Assembly: GCA_008933765.1 (NCBI GenBank)
Contig: WBUK01000002.1
Coordinates: 124,001-188,000, forward strand
Origin: Ignavibacteriaceae bacterium
Lineage (GTDB): Bacteria; Bacteroidota; Ignavibacteria; Ignavibacteriales; Ignavibacteriaceae
DNA length: 64,000 bases
Reading direction: 5' to 3'
The first letter of the stretch is position 1; every line of letters begins with the position of its first letter. The notes beneath the pieces are model-generated. The model saw only the letters and a program-made list of their open reading frames with translations, did no database searches and was not told where the DNA came from. The position numbers and the translations under genes were made by a program. Positions 53,224 through 61,428 of this stretch are shown piece by piece.

Positions 53224-53258
53224 TTTTTTGGATATTTTTTCAAAAGAAAGTATATTTG
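53224..53258 (+). promoter_or_regulatory. Bacteroidota-type promoter for the tRNA-Leu/tRNA-Val unit
   Basis: A -33-like element TTTTTTG (53224-53230) and a -7 element TATATTTG (53251-53258) are separated by 20 bp. This matches the TTTG-N(19-21)-TAnnTTTG consensus described for the Bacteroidota primary sigma factor. Transcription would start about 10 bp before tRNA-Leu at 53277. Confidence 0.7.
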
Positions 53259-53276
53259 TAGTCTAAATTTTTCTGT

Positions 53277-53364
53277 GCCGGGATGGCGGAATTGGTAGAC
53301 GCACGGGACTTAAAATCCCGTGGGAGATTCTCCCGTGCCGGTTCGACCCCGGCTCTCGGTACCA
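53277..53364 (+). tRNA. tRNA-Leu (UAA)
   Basis: Class II tRNA with long variable arm. Acceptor GCCGGGA pairs with TCTCGGT (two G-U), D-arm region GGCGGAATTGGTAGACGC, anticodon stem CGGGA/TCCCG with loop CTTAAAA (anticodon TAA), variable arm GGGAGATTCTCCC, and T-arm with GGTTCGACCCC. CCA is encoded (53362-53364), unlike the other two tRNA genes here. Confidence 0.95.
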
Positions 53365-53389
53365 TAAATTTAACAAGAGGGAGTTTAGG

Positions 53390-53463
53390 GGGTTCTTAGC
53401 TCAGTTGGCTAGAGCGTCTGTTTGACGTACAGAAGGTCACAGGTTCGACTCCTGTAGAACCCA
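53390..53463 (+). tRNA. tRNA-Val (GAC)
   Basis: Cloverleaf with acceptor GGGTTCT/AGAACCC, D-arm GCTC/GAGC, anticodon stem TCTGT/ACAGA with loop TTGACGT (anticodon GAC), T-arm ACAGG/CCTGT with TTCGACT, and discriminator A. CCA is not encoded. It lies 25 bp after tRNA-Leu and is probably on the same transcript. Confidence 0.95.
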
Positions 53464-53469
53464 CTGCTA

Positions 53470-53494
53470 CCGGATACACATCCGGTTTTATTTT
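53470..53494 (+). terminator. Hairpin with T-rich tail after tRNA-Val
   Basis: CCGGAT / ATCCGG stem (6 bp) with a four-base loop, followed by TTTTATTTT. It is placed seven bases after the tRNA and ahead of the infC leader. It may end the tRNA transcript or attenuate read-through into infC. Confidence 0.7.
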
Positions 53495-53605
53495 GAAAAA
53501 AATTTTGAAAGCTACTAAACAACCTATAAGGAAACTGAAACAAGCAGACACAGAAAACAACCAGATGACTAATTTTACAAACAAAGTAAAGGCAAAAACC
53601 GGAAT

Positions 53606-54166
53606 TTGATACAAGACAATAATGCAAGTTCAAAAGATCCAAAAGATTCCACCAGGATCAACGAGGACATTACAGTTCCTCAAGTTCGCGTAATCGACAC
53701 AGATGGTTCCCAACTTGGAGTGATGAGAACCAAGGAAGCCATTCAAATTGCAAGGGGAAGAGAGTTGGATCTCGTGGAAATTGCGCCGAAAGCCGATCCG
53801 CCTGTTTGTAAAATTATAAACTACGGTAAGTTTAAGTACGAAAAACAAAAGCGGGAGAAAACCCAAAGAAAAAATCAAGTGGTACAGATACTCAAAGAGA
53901 TAAGGTTCCATCCGAATACCGATACTCACGATTTCGAGTTCAAGACCAAACATGCGATTAACTTCCTTGAAGAAGGAAATAAAGTTAAGGCGTCTGTAAT
54001 GTTCAAAGGGCGCGAGATGGCTTACACCCAACTCGGTGAAACGCTGTTGAACAAGTTTGTCGAGAAAATTTCAGAAATCGCAAAAGTTGAGTCGCCTATT
54101 AAATTAGAAGGACGAAACATGAATGTCATCGTTGTACCGCTAAAAAGCAAACATAAAAAGAAATAA
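53606..54166 (+). CDS. infC: Translation initiation factor IF-3
   Basis: 186 residues. The N-domain begins [20 protein letters not shown] with [27 protein letters not shown]; the C-domain has [20 protein letters not shown] and ends in a lysine tail. IF-3 prevents premature subunit joining and checks start codons. No ATG or GTG exists between the preceding in-frame stop (53570) and the conserved region; the best start is TTG at 53606, and ATA at 53609 is also possible. Rare start codons are the basis of IF-3 autoregulation in other bacteria. The next genes rpmI and rplT follow the classic order; thrS is absent upstream and replaced by the tRNA unit. Confidence 0.95.
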   Translation: MIQDNNASSKDPKDSTRINEDITVPQVRVIDTDGSQLGVMRTKEAIQIARGRELDLVEIAPKADPPVCKIINYGKFKYEKQKREKTQRKNQVVQILKEIRFHPNTDTHDFEFKTKHAINFLEEGNKVKASVMFKGREMAYTQLGETLLNKFVEKISEIAKVESPIKLEGRNMNVIVVPLKSKHKKK

Positions 54167-54180
54167 ATTCGGGATACAAA

Positions 54181-54372
54181 ATGCCAAAAATGAAATCTAA
54201 CCGCGGAGCGCGGAAGACCTTCAAAGAGACCGCTTCGGGCGGTTACAAGCGTAAGAAGGCTTACAGAGCCCATATTCTTACCTCCAAGACAACAAAAAGA
54301 AAAAGGAAACTGAGAAAAGGTACAATGGTAACCGATCAGGACATCCCAAAAATCAAACGAATGTTGCAATAG
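54181..54372 (+). CDS. rpmI: Large ribosomal subunit protein bL35
   Basis: 63 residues, very basic, with the family pattern [20 protein letters not shown] and [20 protein letters not shown]. Component of the 50S subunit. It lies 14 bp after infC and 15 bp before rplT in the conserved infC-rpmI-rplT operon, in which L20 usually represses translation of its own message. No specific L20-binding leader was identified by eye. Confidence 0.97.
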   Translation: MPKMKSNRGARKTFKETASGGYKRKKAYRAHILTSKTTKRKRKLRKGTMVTDQDIPKIKRMLQ

Positions 54373-54387
54373 GAAGGAGGATAAGAA

Positions 54388-54735
54388 ATGCCAAGAGCTA
54401 AAAATAATGTAGCTGCACACCACAGACGCAAAAAGATCCTTAAATTAGCAAAAGGCTATTGGGGTTCCAGAAAAAATGTTTATACAATTGCCAAAAACCA
54501 TGTTGAAAAAGGGTTAACCCACGCATACATTGGCAGGAAACTGAAGAAAAGGGAATACAGAAGGCTTTGGATCGCAAGAATCAACGCCGCTGCCCGTTTA
54601 CACGGCTTGAATTACTCTTCTTTTATTTCCGGGTTGAGTAAAAAAGGTGTATCGATCAACCGCAAAGTACTTGCTAACTTAGCGGCTGAAAATCCTCAGG
54701 TTTTCGCTGAACTTGCGAATCTGGTAAAAAGCTGA
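54388..54735 (+). CDS. rplT: Large ribosomal subunit protein bL20
   Basis: 115 residues with MPRAKNNVAAHHRRKKILK, KGYWGSRKNVYTIAKNHVE and KLKKREYRRLWIARINAA. It is an early 50S assembly protein and operon autoregulator in known systems. A near-ideal ribosome-binding site (GGAAGGAGG) stands before the ATG. A terminator-like hairpin follows, before pheS. Confidence 0.97.
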   Translation: MPRAKNNVAAHHRRKKILKLAKGYWGSRKNVYTIAKNHVEKGLTHAYIGRKLKKREYRRLWIARINAAARLHGLNYSSFISGLSKKGVSINRKVLANLAAENPQVFAELANLVKS

Positions 54736-54755
54736 CTTATTTTATAAGTTTTACA

Positions 54756-54796
54756 CCCTCTTTCTCGGAAATCAATCCGATTAAGAGGGTTTTTTT
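54756..54796 (+). terminator. Intrinsic terminator or attenuator between rplT and pheS
   Basis: CCCTCTT (54756-54762) pairs with AAGAGGG (54783-54789), with an inner TCGG/CCGA extension, and is followed by seven T. It lies 25 bp before pheS, so part of the transcription must read through or start anew. No T-box or short Phe-rich leader peptide was seen. Confidence 0.85.
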
Positions 54797-54820
54797 ATTT
54801 AAAACGACAAATTATTTGAT

Positions 54821-55831
54821 ATGCTGAATAAGATCAACGACGCTAAAGAAAAATTCTTACAAAATATTGAAAAGGTTGACTCTGCAAAGCTGCTTGAAGA
54901 ACTCAGAATTAAATTCTTAAGCCGAAACGGTATAGTTTCGATGTTATTCGAAGAATTTAAATCGGTACCTTCTCAGGAAAAAAGAGCAATTGGACAGGGG
55001 TTAAACGCACTGAGGCAAGAACTTCAGGCTAAATATGAGGCATTAAAAACCAGAATTGAATCTAAAGGAAAGGCTTCTGCTCCCGAGATCGATCTGACCC
55101 TGCCGGGAAGGGCCCCCGCACAAGGCACAGCGCATTTAATCACCCAGACAATGAACGAAATCATTTCGATTTTCAAAAAAATTGGGTTTTCGGTGATAAC
55201 GGGACCGGAGATTGAATCGGATCGCAACAATTTTGGTGCGCTTAACTTCCCTGAAGATCACCCTGCAAGGGATATGCAGGATACCTTCTTCATCAACAGA
55301 GATTTCCTTCTGCGAACCCACACTTCGCCTGTTCAGGTGAGAATAATGGAAAGCCAAGAACCGCCTGTGCGCGCTATAATGCCCGGCAGGGTTTACAGAA
55401 ACGAAGCGATTAACTCAAGAAGTTACTGCATGTTTCATCAGATTGAAGGGCTTTTTGTCGATGAAAATGTAACTTTTGCCGAACTCAAAGGAACTTTGGT
55501 GCACTTTGCAAAAGAGTTTTACGGCAACAATGTTAAGTACAAATTTCGTCCGAGTTATTTCCCTTTTACTGAGCCAAGCGCTGAGATGGATATAACCTGT
55601 TTCATTTGCGGCGGCAAGGGTTGCAGAGTCTGCAAGCACTCAGGTTGGCTTGAGATACTCGGCTGCGGCATGGTTGATCCGAATGTATTTACTTCCGTAG
55701 GGTACGACCCTGAAGAAATAACGGGCTACGCCTTCGGAATGGGAATCGAGCGAATAGCAATGCTAAAACACGACATCAAAGATATACGGCTTCTTTTTGA
55801 AAACGATGTCAGGTTTCTGAAACAATTTTGA
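54821..55831 (+). CDS. pheS: Phenylalanyl-tRNA synthetase alpha subunit
   Basis: 336 residues, standard length. The N-terminal coiled coil is followed by the class II core: FSVITGPEIESDRNNFGALN, HPARDMQDTFFI, LLRTHTSPVQVRIM (motif 2 region), IMPGRVYRNEAI, FRPSYFPFTEPSAEMDI, and motif 3 FGMGIERIAMLKH. It also has the CFICGGKGCRVCKHSGW cysteine segment found in many PheS proteins. With PheT it charges tRNA-Phe. It follows the rplT terminator and precedes pheT by 11 bp. Confidence 0.97.
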   Translation: MLNKINDAKEKFLQNIEKVDSAKLLEELRIKFLSRNGIVSMLFEEFKSVPSQEKRAIGQGLNALRQELQAKYEALKTRIESKGKASAPEIDLTLPGRAPAQGTAHLITQTMNEIISIFKKIGFSVITGPEIESDRNNFGALNFPEDHPARDMQDTFFINRDFLLRTHTSPVQVRIMESQEPPVRAIMPGRVYRNEAINSRSYCMFHQIEGLFVDENVTFAELKGTLVHFAKEFYGNNVKYKFRPSYFPFTEPSAEMDITCFICGGKGCRVCKHSGWLEILGCGMVDPNVFTSVGYDPEEITGYAFGMGIERIAMLKHDIKDIRLLFENDVRFLKQF

Positions 55832-55842
55832 AATAGCGAAAA

Positions 55843-58248
55843 ATGAAAATAGTTCTTAGTTGGTTAAATGAATTTATAGACCTCTCGGATATAAGTGTCG
55901 AGACGATAACGAACGACCTCACAATGGCGGGGTTAGAGGTGGAATCTGTTACTGATTACCGGAAAATGTTCGAAAATTTTATCGCTGCGGAAGTGGTGCA
56001 GAAAGAAAAACATCCGAATGCAGATAAACTTTCTGTGTGCAAAGTGAACACCGGCTCCGAAATACTTCAGATTGTGTGTGGCGCGCCGAATGTGGCAGCG
56101 GGGCAAAAGGTTGCATTAGCCTGTGAAGGCGCCACAGTGCCGGATACTGATTTTGTAATCAAAAAAACTAAACTACGCGGCGAGCTTTCTCAGGGAATGA
56201 TCTGCTCTGAAGCAGAGCTTGGTTTATCCAACGATCACAGTGGTATAATGGTTCTGCCGGAGGGCACAGTAGCCGGTAAGCCTTTAGCAGAGGTGATTGG
56301 CTATAATGATGTTGTGTTTGAAATCGGTATAACACCAAACCGCCCGGATGCGCTAAGCCATATCGGTGTTGCGCGGGACCTTTCCGCTTTGTATTCCCGC
56401 CCATTGAAAAAGAAAGAGATAACAGTTGCACGATCACCGGAAAAAATTGAAGATGTTGCCGCTGTTGAGATAATTGATAAAGATAATTGCCCGAGGTATT
56501 CTGCCGTTGTGGTGCGCAATGTAACCATCGGGGAATCGCCGGTTTGGATGAAAAACCGCCTTAAAATGGCAGGAATGCGCCCAATTAACAACATAGTTGA
56601 CATCACAAACTACATAATGTTAGAGTTGGGGCAGCCGCTTCACGCTTTCGATTTGGATAATTTAGCCGGGAAAAAAATAATTGTTGACCGAGCTACGGAA
56701 GGCTTAAAATTTACCACTTTGGATTCAGTTGAAAGAAAATTGAAAAGTTCCGTTCTTATGATTAAAGACGGCGAAAAGGATGTGGCAATAGCCGGCGTGA
56801 TGGGTGGTGAAAACTCTGAAGTTGTGCCGGCAACAAAAAATATTCTTATTGAAAGTGCCTATTTCAACGCAACAAGCGTAAGGCGTTCTGCTCGTTATTT
56901 TGGGCTTTCCACGGAAGCTTCTTATCGGTTTGAGAGGGGTACTAACCATGAAGGCACACTGTATGCCGCACTTCGAGCGGCTGAACTAATGGCTGAATAC
57001 GCCGGTGGTGAAGTTCTCTCCGGAGAGCTGGATATTGTTTCTCCGAAATTAGAGTTAAAAACCACAGAACTTCGTTTTTCCAGGATTGCCAGGATACTTG
57101 GATATGAGATAAAAAGTGAGTGGGTGCTGACCATCCTTAAAAACTTAGGAATGAATATTAAGTCTGCTGATGAAGAAAAGGCTCTTGTTGAAATTCCCGG
57201 TTTCCGCCCTGACATTGAGCGAGAAATAGATTTAATTGAAGAAGTAGCGCGCATCAACGGCTACAATTCTATTCCTTCGGTTGACAGGGTAACTTCGCCT
57301 CTGAAATCAGCCGTTGATGAGATGGAGCTTCAAAATAAAATAAGAAATACTCTTATAGGTTACGGGTTCAACGAAATTATGAATAATTCACTGCAGGCTG
57401 AAGATGTTTCCCGTGTTTTTGCTGAACCTGTTGCAGTTATGAACCCTTTGAATGCTGAAATGTCGGTTTTGCGCACTTCTTTAATCCCTGGCGGATTAGC
57501 AACGGTGGCACATAACCTGCACAACGGTGAAAAGAACCTAAGAATCTTTGAAACCGGGCACATTATTTCAAAAGTAGGAGATCAGATCAAATCGTTTGAT
57601 AATATTTCAGAGCAGATTGCTGCTTGTTTAACCATTTCAGGCAAAGTTTCTGAGAAAACCTGGAGCAGTGAGGAGCGGGAATTTGACTTTCACGACCTAA
57701 AGGGTTACTTGAACTCTCTGTTTGAAAGCACTATGGATATTAATGTGTTAAGATACTCTTACCACAACGAAGAGAGGGGTATTTGGCAATATTCAGGTGA
57801 GATTTTCGCCGGTGACCACCTACTTTGTACCTTCGGACAGGTAAAAGATTCATATTTACAAAAATTTGATATAAAACAGGTTGTGTTTTCTGCTGAAATA
57901 TTCGTAAATTGCATTAAACGAAATTTGGATAAGGTGAAAAAGTATTCGCCGGTTCTGAAATATCCGAAAATCGTTAGGGATATGGCATTCGTTTTTGACT
58001 CGGGCGTCAAATACGGTGACATTGCCGATTATATACGGAAAAATTCTTCACCGCTTCTGAAGAGTGTTTCGCTTTTTGACAGATACGAGAACCCTAAGAC
58101 ATTGGGAGACGGCAAGATAAGCCTTGCTTTCACTCTCGAGTTCTACGATAACGAAAGAACACTCACCGAAGAAGAAGTTGAAAGAGAGTTTTCCGGTTTA
58201 ATTAACAAAATAACGAAAAATTTCAACGCAGTTTTACGAGGAAACTGA
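55843..58248 (+). CDS. pheT: Phenylalanyl-tRNA synthetase beta subunit
   Basis: 801 residues. N-terminal tRNA-binding (EMAP-like) domain (VQKEKHPNADKLSVCKVNTG, IVCGAPNVAAGQKVALA), B3/B4 editing domain (ITPNRPDALSHIGVARDL, MRPINNIVDITNYIMLELGQ, LHAFDLDNL), B5 domain and the C-terminal ferredoxin-fold anticodon-binding domain (KYPKIVRDMAFVFD). All typical modules are present, so editing of mischarged Tyr should be retained. Its TGA is followed immediately by the TTG of the next gene. Confidence 0.97.
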   Translation: MKIVLSWLNEFIDLSDISVETITNDLTMAGLEVESVTDYRKMFENFIAAEVVQKEKHPNADKLSVCKVNTGSEILQIVCGAPNVAAGQKVALACEGATVPDTDFVIKKTKLRGELSQGMICSEAELGLSNDHSGIMVLPEGTVAGKPLAEVIGYNDVVFEIGITPNRPDALSHIGVARDLSALYSRPLKKKEITVARSPEKIEDVAAVEIIDKDNCPRYSAVVVRNVTIGESPVWMKNRLKMAGMRPINNIVDITNYIMLELGQPLHAFDLDNLAGKKIIVDRATEGLKFTTLDSVERKLKSSVLMIKDGEKDVAIAGVMGGENSEVVPATKNILIESAYFNATSVRRSARYFGLSTEASYRFERGTNHEGTLYAALRAAELMAEYAGGEVLSGELDIVSPKLELKTTELRFSRIARILGYEIKSEWVLTILKNLGMNIKSADEEKALVEIPGFRPDIEREIDLIEEVARINGYNSIPSVDRVTSPLKSAVDEMELQNKIRNTLIGYGFNEIMNNSLQAEDVSRVFAEPVAVMNPLNAEMSVLRTSLIPGGLATVAHNLHNGEKNLRIFETGHIISKVGDQIKSFDNISEQIAACLTISGKVSEKTWSSEEREFDFHDLKGYLNSLFESTMDINVLRYSYHNEERGIWQYSGEIFAGDHLLCTFGQVKDSYLQKFDIKQVVFSAEIFVNCIKRNLDKVKKYSPVLKYPKIVRDMAFVFDSGVKYGDIADYIRKNSSPLLKSVSLFDRYENPKTLGDGKISLAFTLEFYDNERTLTEEEVEREFSGLINKITKNFNAVLRGN

Positions 58249-58572
58249 TTGAGCGACCTGACGAAAGTTGATGTTCTGTTCAACGATCTCGATTATATCG
58301 AAAAATCGTTAAAGAGCCTGATCTTAGACCACTCCCGGGTTTCTGAGGAGAGAAGCGCCCTCGAGGCGCGGCTCACCCGTATTCTCGAGGAGAATAAAAC
58401 TCTAAGGCAGAAAGTGAGTGAACTGGAAGCCGAGAATGAATCGCTGAAAAGTGGTTCTATGGGTTTGAATACGGCACTTTTTGAAAAACTCAGTGAACAT
58501 GAAAAAGAACTTATGATTCAGAAGATCAACGAAATCATCGTGAAGATCAACAGGCACCTGATCAATCTTTAA
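58249..58572 (+). CDS. ZapB-like coiled-coil protein
   Basis: 107 residues beginning at a TTG directly after the pheT stop. The middle (about 28-70) is a continuous heptad coiled coil (RILEENKTLRQKVSELEAEN). The C-terminal helix (FEKLSEHEKELMIQKINEII) is amphipathic. It has no recognised catalytic domain. It lies 21 bp upstream of zapA, so a cell-division partner comparable to ZapB is likely by position and shape, though similarity to ZapB itself was not tested. Confidence 0.65.
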   Translation: MSDLTKVDVLFNDLDYIEKSLKSLILDHSRVSEERSALEARLTRILEENKTLRQKVSELEAENESLKSGSMGLNTALFEKLSEHEKELMIQKINEIIVKINRHLINL

Positions 58573-58593
58573 ATCAATCAGTGGACTATTGAG

Positions 58594-58890
58594 ATGAGTG
58601 AAAAGAAGAAGCTTAAAATCAAAATATTCGACAAAGAATATTCTCTTTTAGTAGATAATGAAGAATTAGCTATCGAGTTGGCGCAGTATGTGGATAAGGT
58701 GATGGATGAAACCCGAACGGAGTTACCCAACCAACCTGTTCAAACAGTTGCGGTTATTGCTGCTCTGAATATCGCTTACGATTATTTCTCTGAAAGAGAC
58801 CGAAATAAATCTTTCACAGCTAAAGCCTCTGAGAAGATTAACGGGTTAAAGATGCTTCTCGATTCCCGCTCTCCCAACAGTCCTTCTTAG
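58594..58890 (+). CDS. zapA: Cell division protein ZapA
   Basis: 98 residues. The N-terminal IKIFDKEYSLLVDNEELAI beta segment and the helix LAQYVDKVMDETRTELPN, then VQTVAVIAALNIAYDYFSE, follow the ZapA pattern: a small domain plus a coiled coil. It binds FtsZ and crosslinks protofilaments at the division site. The link to a 6S-type RNA and rny downstream matches the zapA-ssrS arrangement known from other bacteria. Confidence 0.9.
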   Translation: MSEKKKLKIKIFDKEYSLLVDNEELAIELAQYVDKVMDETRTELPNQPVQTVAVIAALNIAYDYFSERDRNKSFTAKASEKINGLKMLLDSRSPNSPS

Positions 58891-58910
58891 TTTTCCCGTT
58901 CGGTCGGTTG

Positions 58911-59075
58911 ATGACATATATAAAAGAACCATATGTAAATTCAATGGGACTTGGACTCCAACGGCGTATTGCAGGCCTCACCCTATTCGTAGGTTCACTT
59001 CGTGTGACGGTGGAAGCAAAAAGCTTAGGGCCATTACCCAAGATGTCATTAAAGGGTTCTTTCTTTAACTGACAT
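58911..59075 (+). ncRNA. ssrS: Probable 6S RNA
   Basis: Gene-free 227-bp interval between zapA and rny. Nested stems can be drawn: AAAGAACC (58923-58930) with GGTTCTTT (59055-59062), AATG/CATT (58943/59047) and CTTGG/CCAAG (58950/59038), then a large bubble. Inside are GGCC/GGCC, a CCTA-TTCG-TAGG hairpin (58982-58993) and a TCAC/GTGA hairpin. A long rod with a central bubble, next to zapA, fits 6S RNA, which holds RNA polymerase. Boundaries are estimates, and I did not run a covariance model. A different structured RNA is possible. Confidence 0.55.
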
Positions 59076-59117
59076 TACCGACCGATACGGTTTAAACAAT
59101 ACGGAGGAAAATTACCA

Positions 59118-60752
59118 ATGACCGATGATTTACTCATCATCATCCCTATGTTTCTGGTTGCAGCAGTTATTTTCTTTTATTTCGGATGGGCTATTAACAA
59201 CCGTTTCGGAAAGAAAAGTATTTCTGCCGCTGAGGATAAAAGTAAAGAAATTACACAAGCTGCAGAACAGAAAAGCAAAGAGGTGATTTCCAATACTGAA
59301 GAAAGAGTGGCTCAACTCCTGAAAGATGCCGAAAAAGAGGCGAATAACCTGAAAAGGGAAAAACTTTTAGAAGTTAAAGAAGAGTGGCTTAAGAAAAAAC
59401 ACGATTTCGATAATGAAGCCAACTTAAAAAAACAGAACATCCAGAATATGGAAAAATCTCTTTCTTCGCGTGAGGAACAGATTGACCGCAAAATTGAAAC
59501 TGTGCGGCAAAAAGAGAACGAATTCAGGCGGCTTGAACAATCGATTAGTGAAAAGCAAAAGTCTATCTCACAAAAAGAAGCCGAACTTGAAGCTTTGGAA
59601 CAGGAACAGAACAAGCGTTTAGAGAAAATAGCCAATCTTACCGCTGAAGAGGCGAAAACCATGCTTATGGAAAACATGGTTCAGGACGCCAAACTTGAAT
59701 CTCAAAAACTTATTAAAGATATTTACGAGAAAGCCAAAGATGAAGCGAAGAAAGACGCTCAGAAAGTGGTAATTCAGGCTATTCAGCGTACTGCTGCAGA
59801 CTATGCAGTTGAATCGACCGTTTCGGTGCTTAACATTCAAAGTGATGAGATTAAGGGACGAATTATCGGTAAAGAGGGGAGAAACATCCGGGCATTTGAG
59901 GGTGCAACCGGAGTTGATGTTATTGTTGATGATACACCCGAAGCGGTTATTCTTTCATCTTTTGACCCTTTCCGCAGGGAAGTGGCGCGTGTCGCATTGG
60001 AAAAACTTATTGCTGACGGCAGAATTCAACCCGCAAGAATTGAAGAAGTGGTTGAAAAAACCCGGTTGGAGTTAGAAGAAGAGATTTTCAAAATAGGTGA
60101 AACCACCGTTTTACAGCTCGGCTTGATGGGTATGCACAACGAACTTATAAAACTTATCGGGAAAATGAAATATCGCTCTTCGTATGGGCAGAATATTTTG
60201 GAGCACAGCGTTGAAGTGGCATATTTAACCGGAATTATGGCGGCTGAACTGGGGTTGGATACAATGCTTGCAAAGCGCTCCGGTTTGTTGCACGATATTG
60301 GCAAAGTGATGGATAAAGAGATCGAGGGGCCCCACGCATTGATCGGTTACGAGCTTGCGAAAAAATACCGTGAAAACCCCATCGTTTGTAACGCGGTGGG
60401 TGCTCACCACGATGATATAGAGATGGAGCACCCAATAGCGGCGCTTGTTCAGTCAGCAGATGCAATTTCCGGAGCACGCCCGGGGGCGCGTCGCGAGCCG
60501 ATTGAAGGCTATGCAAAAAGGTTAGAAACTTTGGAAACCATTGCTAAATCGTTTGAAGGCGTTGCAAAAACTTACGCTATTCAAGCCGGCAGAGAAATCA
60601 GAGTGGTTGTTGAACATGAGAAAATTGACGATATTTATGCCGATAAACTCGCCTTCGACATTGCTCAAAAAATTGAATCTGACATGGAATATCCCGGTCA
60701 GATTAAGGTAACAGTGATCCGTGAAGTCAGAAAATTCGCGATCGCAAAATAA
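59118..60752 (+). CDS. rny: Ribonuclease Y
   Basis: 544 residues. One N-terminal membrane helix (FLVAAVIFFYFGWAI) is followed by a long coiled coil (about 40-215), a KH domain (GRIIGKEGRNIRAFEGATG) and an HD domain (RSGLLHDIGKVMDKEIEG with HD, then HHDDIEMEHPIAALVQSADAISGARPG). This is the standard rny layout. It is an endonuclease initiating mRNA decay at the membrane. GGAGG precedes the ATG by nine bases. The 3' end overlaps the coaE start by 32 bp. Confidence 0.97.
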   Translation: MTDDLLIIIPMFLVAAVIFFYFGWAINNRFGKKSISAAEDKSKEITQAAEQKSKEVISNTEERVAQLLKDAEKEANNLKREKLLEVKEEWLKKKHDFDNEANLKKQNIQNMEKSLSSREEQIDRKIETVRQKENEFRRLEQSISEKQKSISQKEAELEALEQEQNKRLEKIANLTAEEAKTMLMENMVQDAKLESQKLIKDIYEKAKDEAKKDAQKVVIQAIQRTAADYAVESTVSVLNIQSDEIKGRIIGKEGRNIRAFEGATGVDVIVDDTPEAVILSSFDPFRREVARVALEKLIADGRIQPARIEEVVEKTRLELEEEIFKIGETTVLQLGLMGMHNELIKLIGKMKYRSSYGQNILEHSVEVAYLTGIMAAELGLDTMLAKRSGLLHDIGKVMDKEIEGPHALIGYELAKKYRENPIVCNAVGAHHDDIEMEHPIAALVQSADAISGARPGARREPIEGYAKRLETLETIAKSFEGVAKTYAIQAGREIRVVVEHEKIDDIYADKLAFDIAQKIESDMEYPGQIKVTVIREVRKFAIAK

Positions 60753-61383
60753 AAAATACAGAATTGGAATTACCGGGGGTATAGCCTCCGGCAAGACCTT
60801 TGCAACAACCTATTTTAAGAACAGGGGGTTCACCGTCTTTTTTGCCGACCAACTGGCGGCAGAAATAATGAACAACGATCCTGAAATAATTTCATCTATC
60901 GTCAGCGAGTTTGGGAAAGATTCCTATCTCGATGGCAGACTCAACCGCGCCTACCTCGCAGCAGCCGTTTTTGGTTCGCCCGAAAAAGTGCAAAAACTTA
61001 ACGCAATCGTTCATCCCGCAGTTGTAAAGCAATCCGATCTTCTTCTGAAAAAAGAATTGGAAAGGAATGATCTTGTGTTTTACGAAGCCGCTTTAATTTT
61101 TGAGGCGGGGATGACGGAACGGTTCGATTATATTTTGCTGATTACTGCAGATGTAAAGGTTAGGGTTTCGCGTGCACTTGCTCGTGGAGGAATTTCTGAA
61201 GACGAAATCCGGAAAAGAATTTCAAGCCAGATTTCCGAGGAGGAAAAAATTAACAGGTCACATTTTGTGATAATTAATAATGGAACTCAGGAAGAGTTAA
61301 GGGAAAAATTAAATAATTTTCTGCAATTCCTCCTGAAAGGCGAAGCTGAAAAATTGCACCAATTCCCTCATTTTTTTAAGTGA
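60721..61383 (+). CDS. coaE: Dephospho-CoA kinase
   Basis: 220 residues from a GTG start inside the rny coding region; the kinase P-loop GITGGIASGKT begins at residue 16. FFADQLAAEIM and AIVHPAVVKQS are family segments, and ALARGGISEDEIRKRISSQ is the lid region with QIS. It phosphorylates dephospho-CoA to CoA, the last step of CoA synthesis. The 32-bp overlap suggests translational coupling to rny. In the P-loop the family's usual G-x-GSGKS is GGIASGKT. Confidence 0.93.
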   Translation: MKSENSRSQNKKYRIGITGGIASGKTFATTYFKNRGFTVFFADQLAAEIMNNDPEIISSIVSEFGKDSYLDGRLNRAYLAAAVFGSPEKVQKLNAIVHPAVVKQSDLLLKKELERNDLVFYEAALIFEAGMTERFDYILLITADVKVRVSRALARGGISEDEIRKRISSQISEEEKINRSHFVIINNGTQEELREKLNNFLQFLLKGEAEKLHQFPHFFK

Positions 61384-61428
61384 GGTTTTGCCGTTTTTGG
61401 TTTCGTTTTCCATTCTTCCTAATTTACG

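Noticed and set aside
53396-53642. Two short minus-strand frames across tRNA-Val and the infC leader
   Set aside because: They run through a clear tRNA gene and a hairpin; no coding evidence.
54736-54820. T-box or Phe leader-peptide attenuator before pheS
   Set aside because: Only an intrinsic terminator hairpin is present; no T-box core sequence and no Phe-rich short frame.
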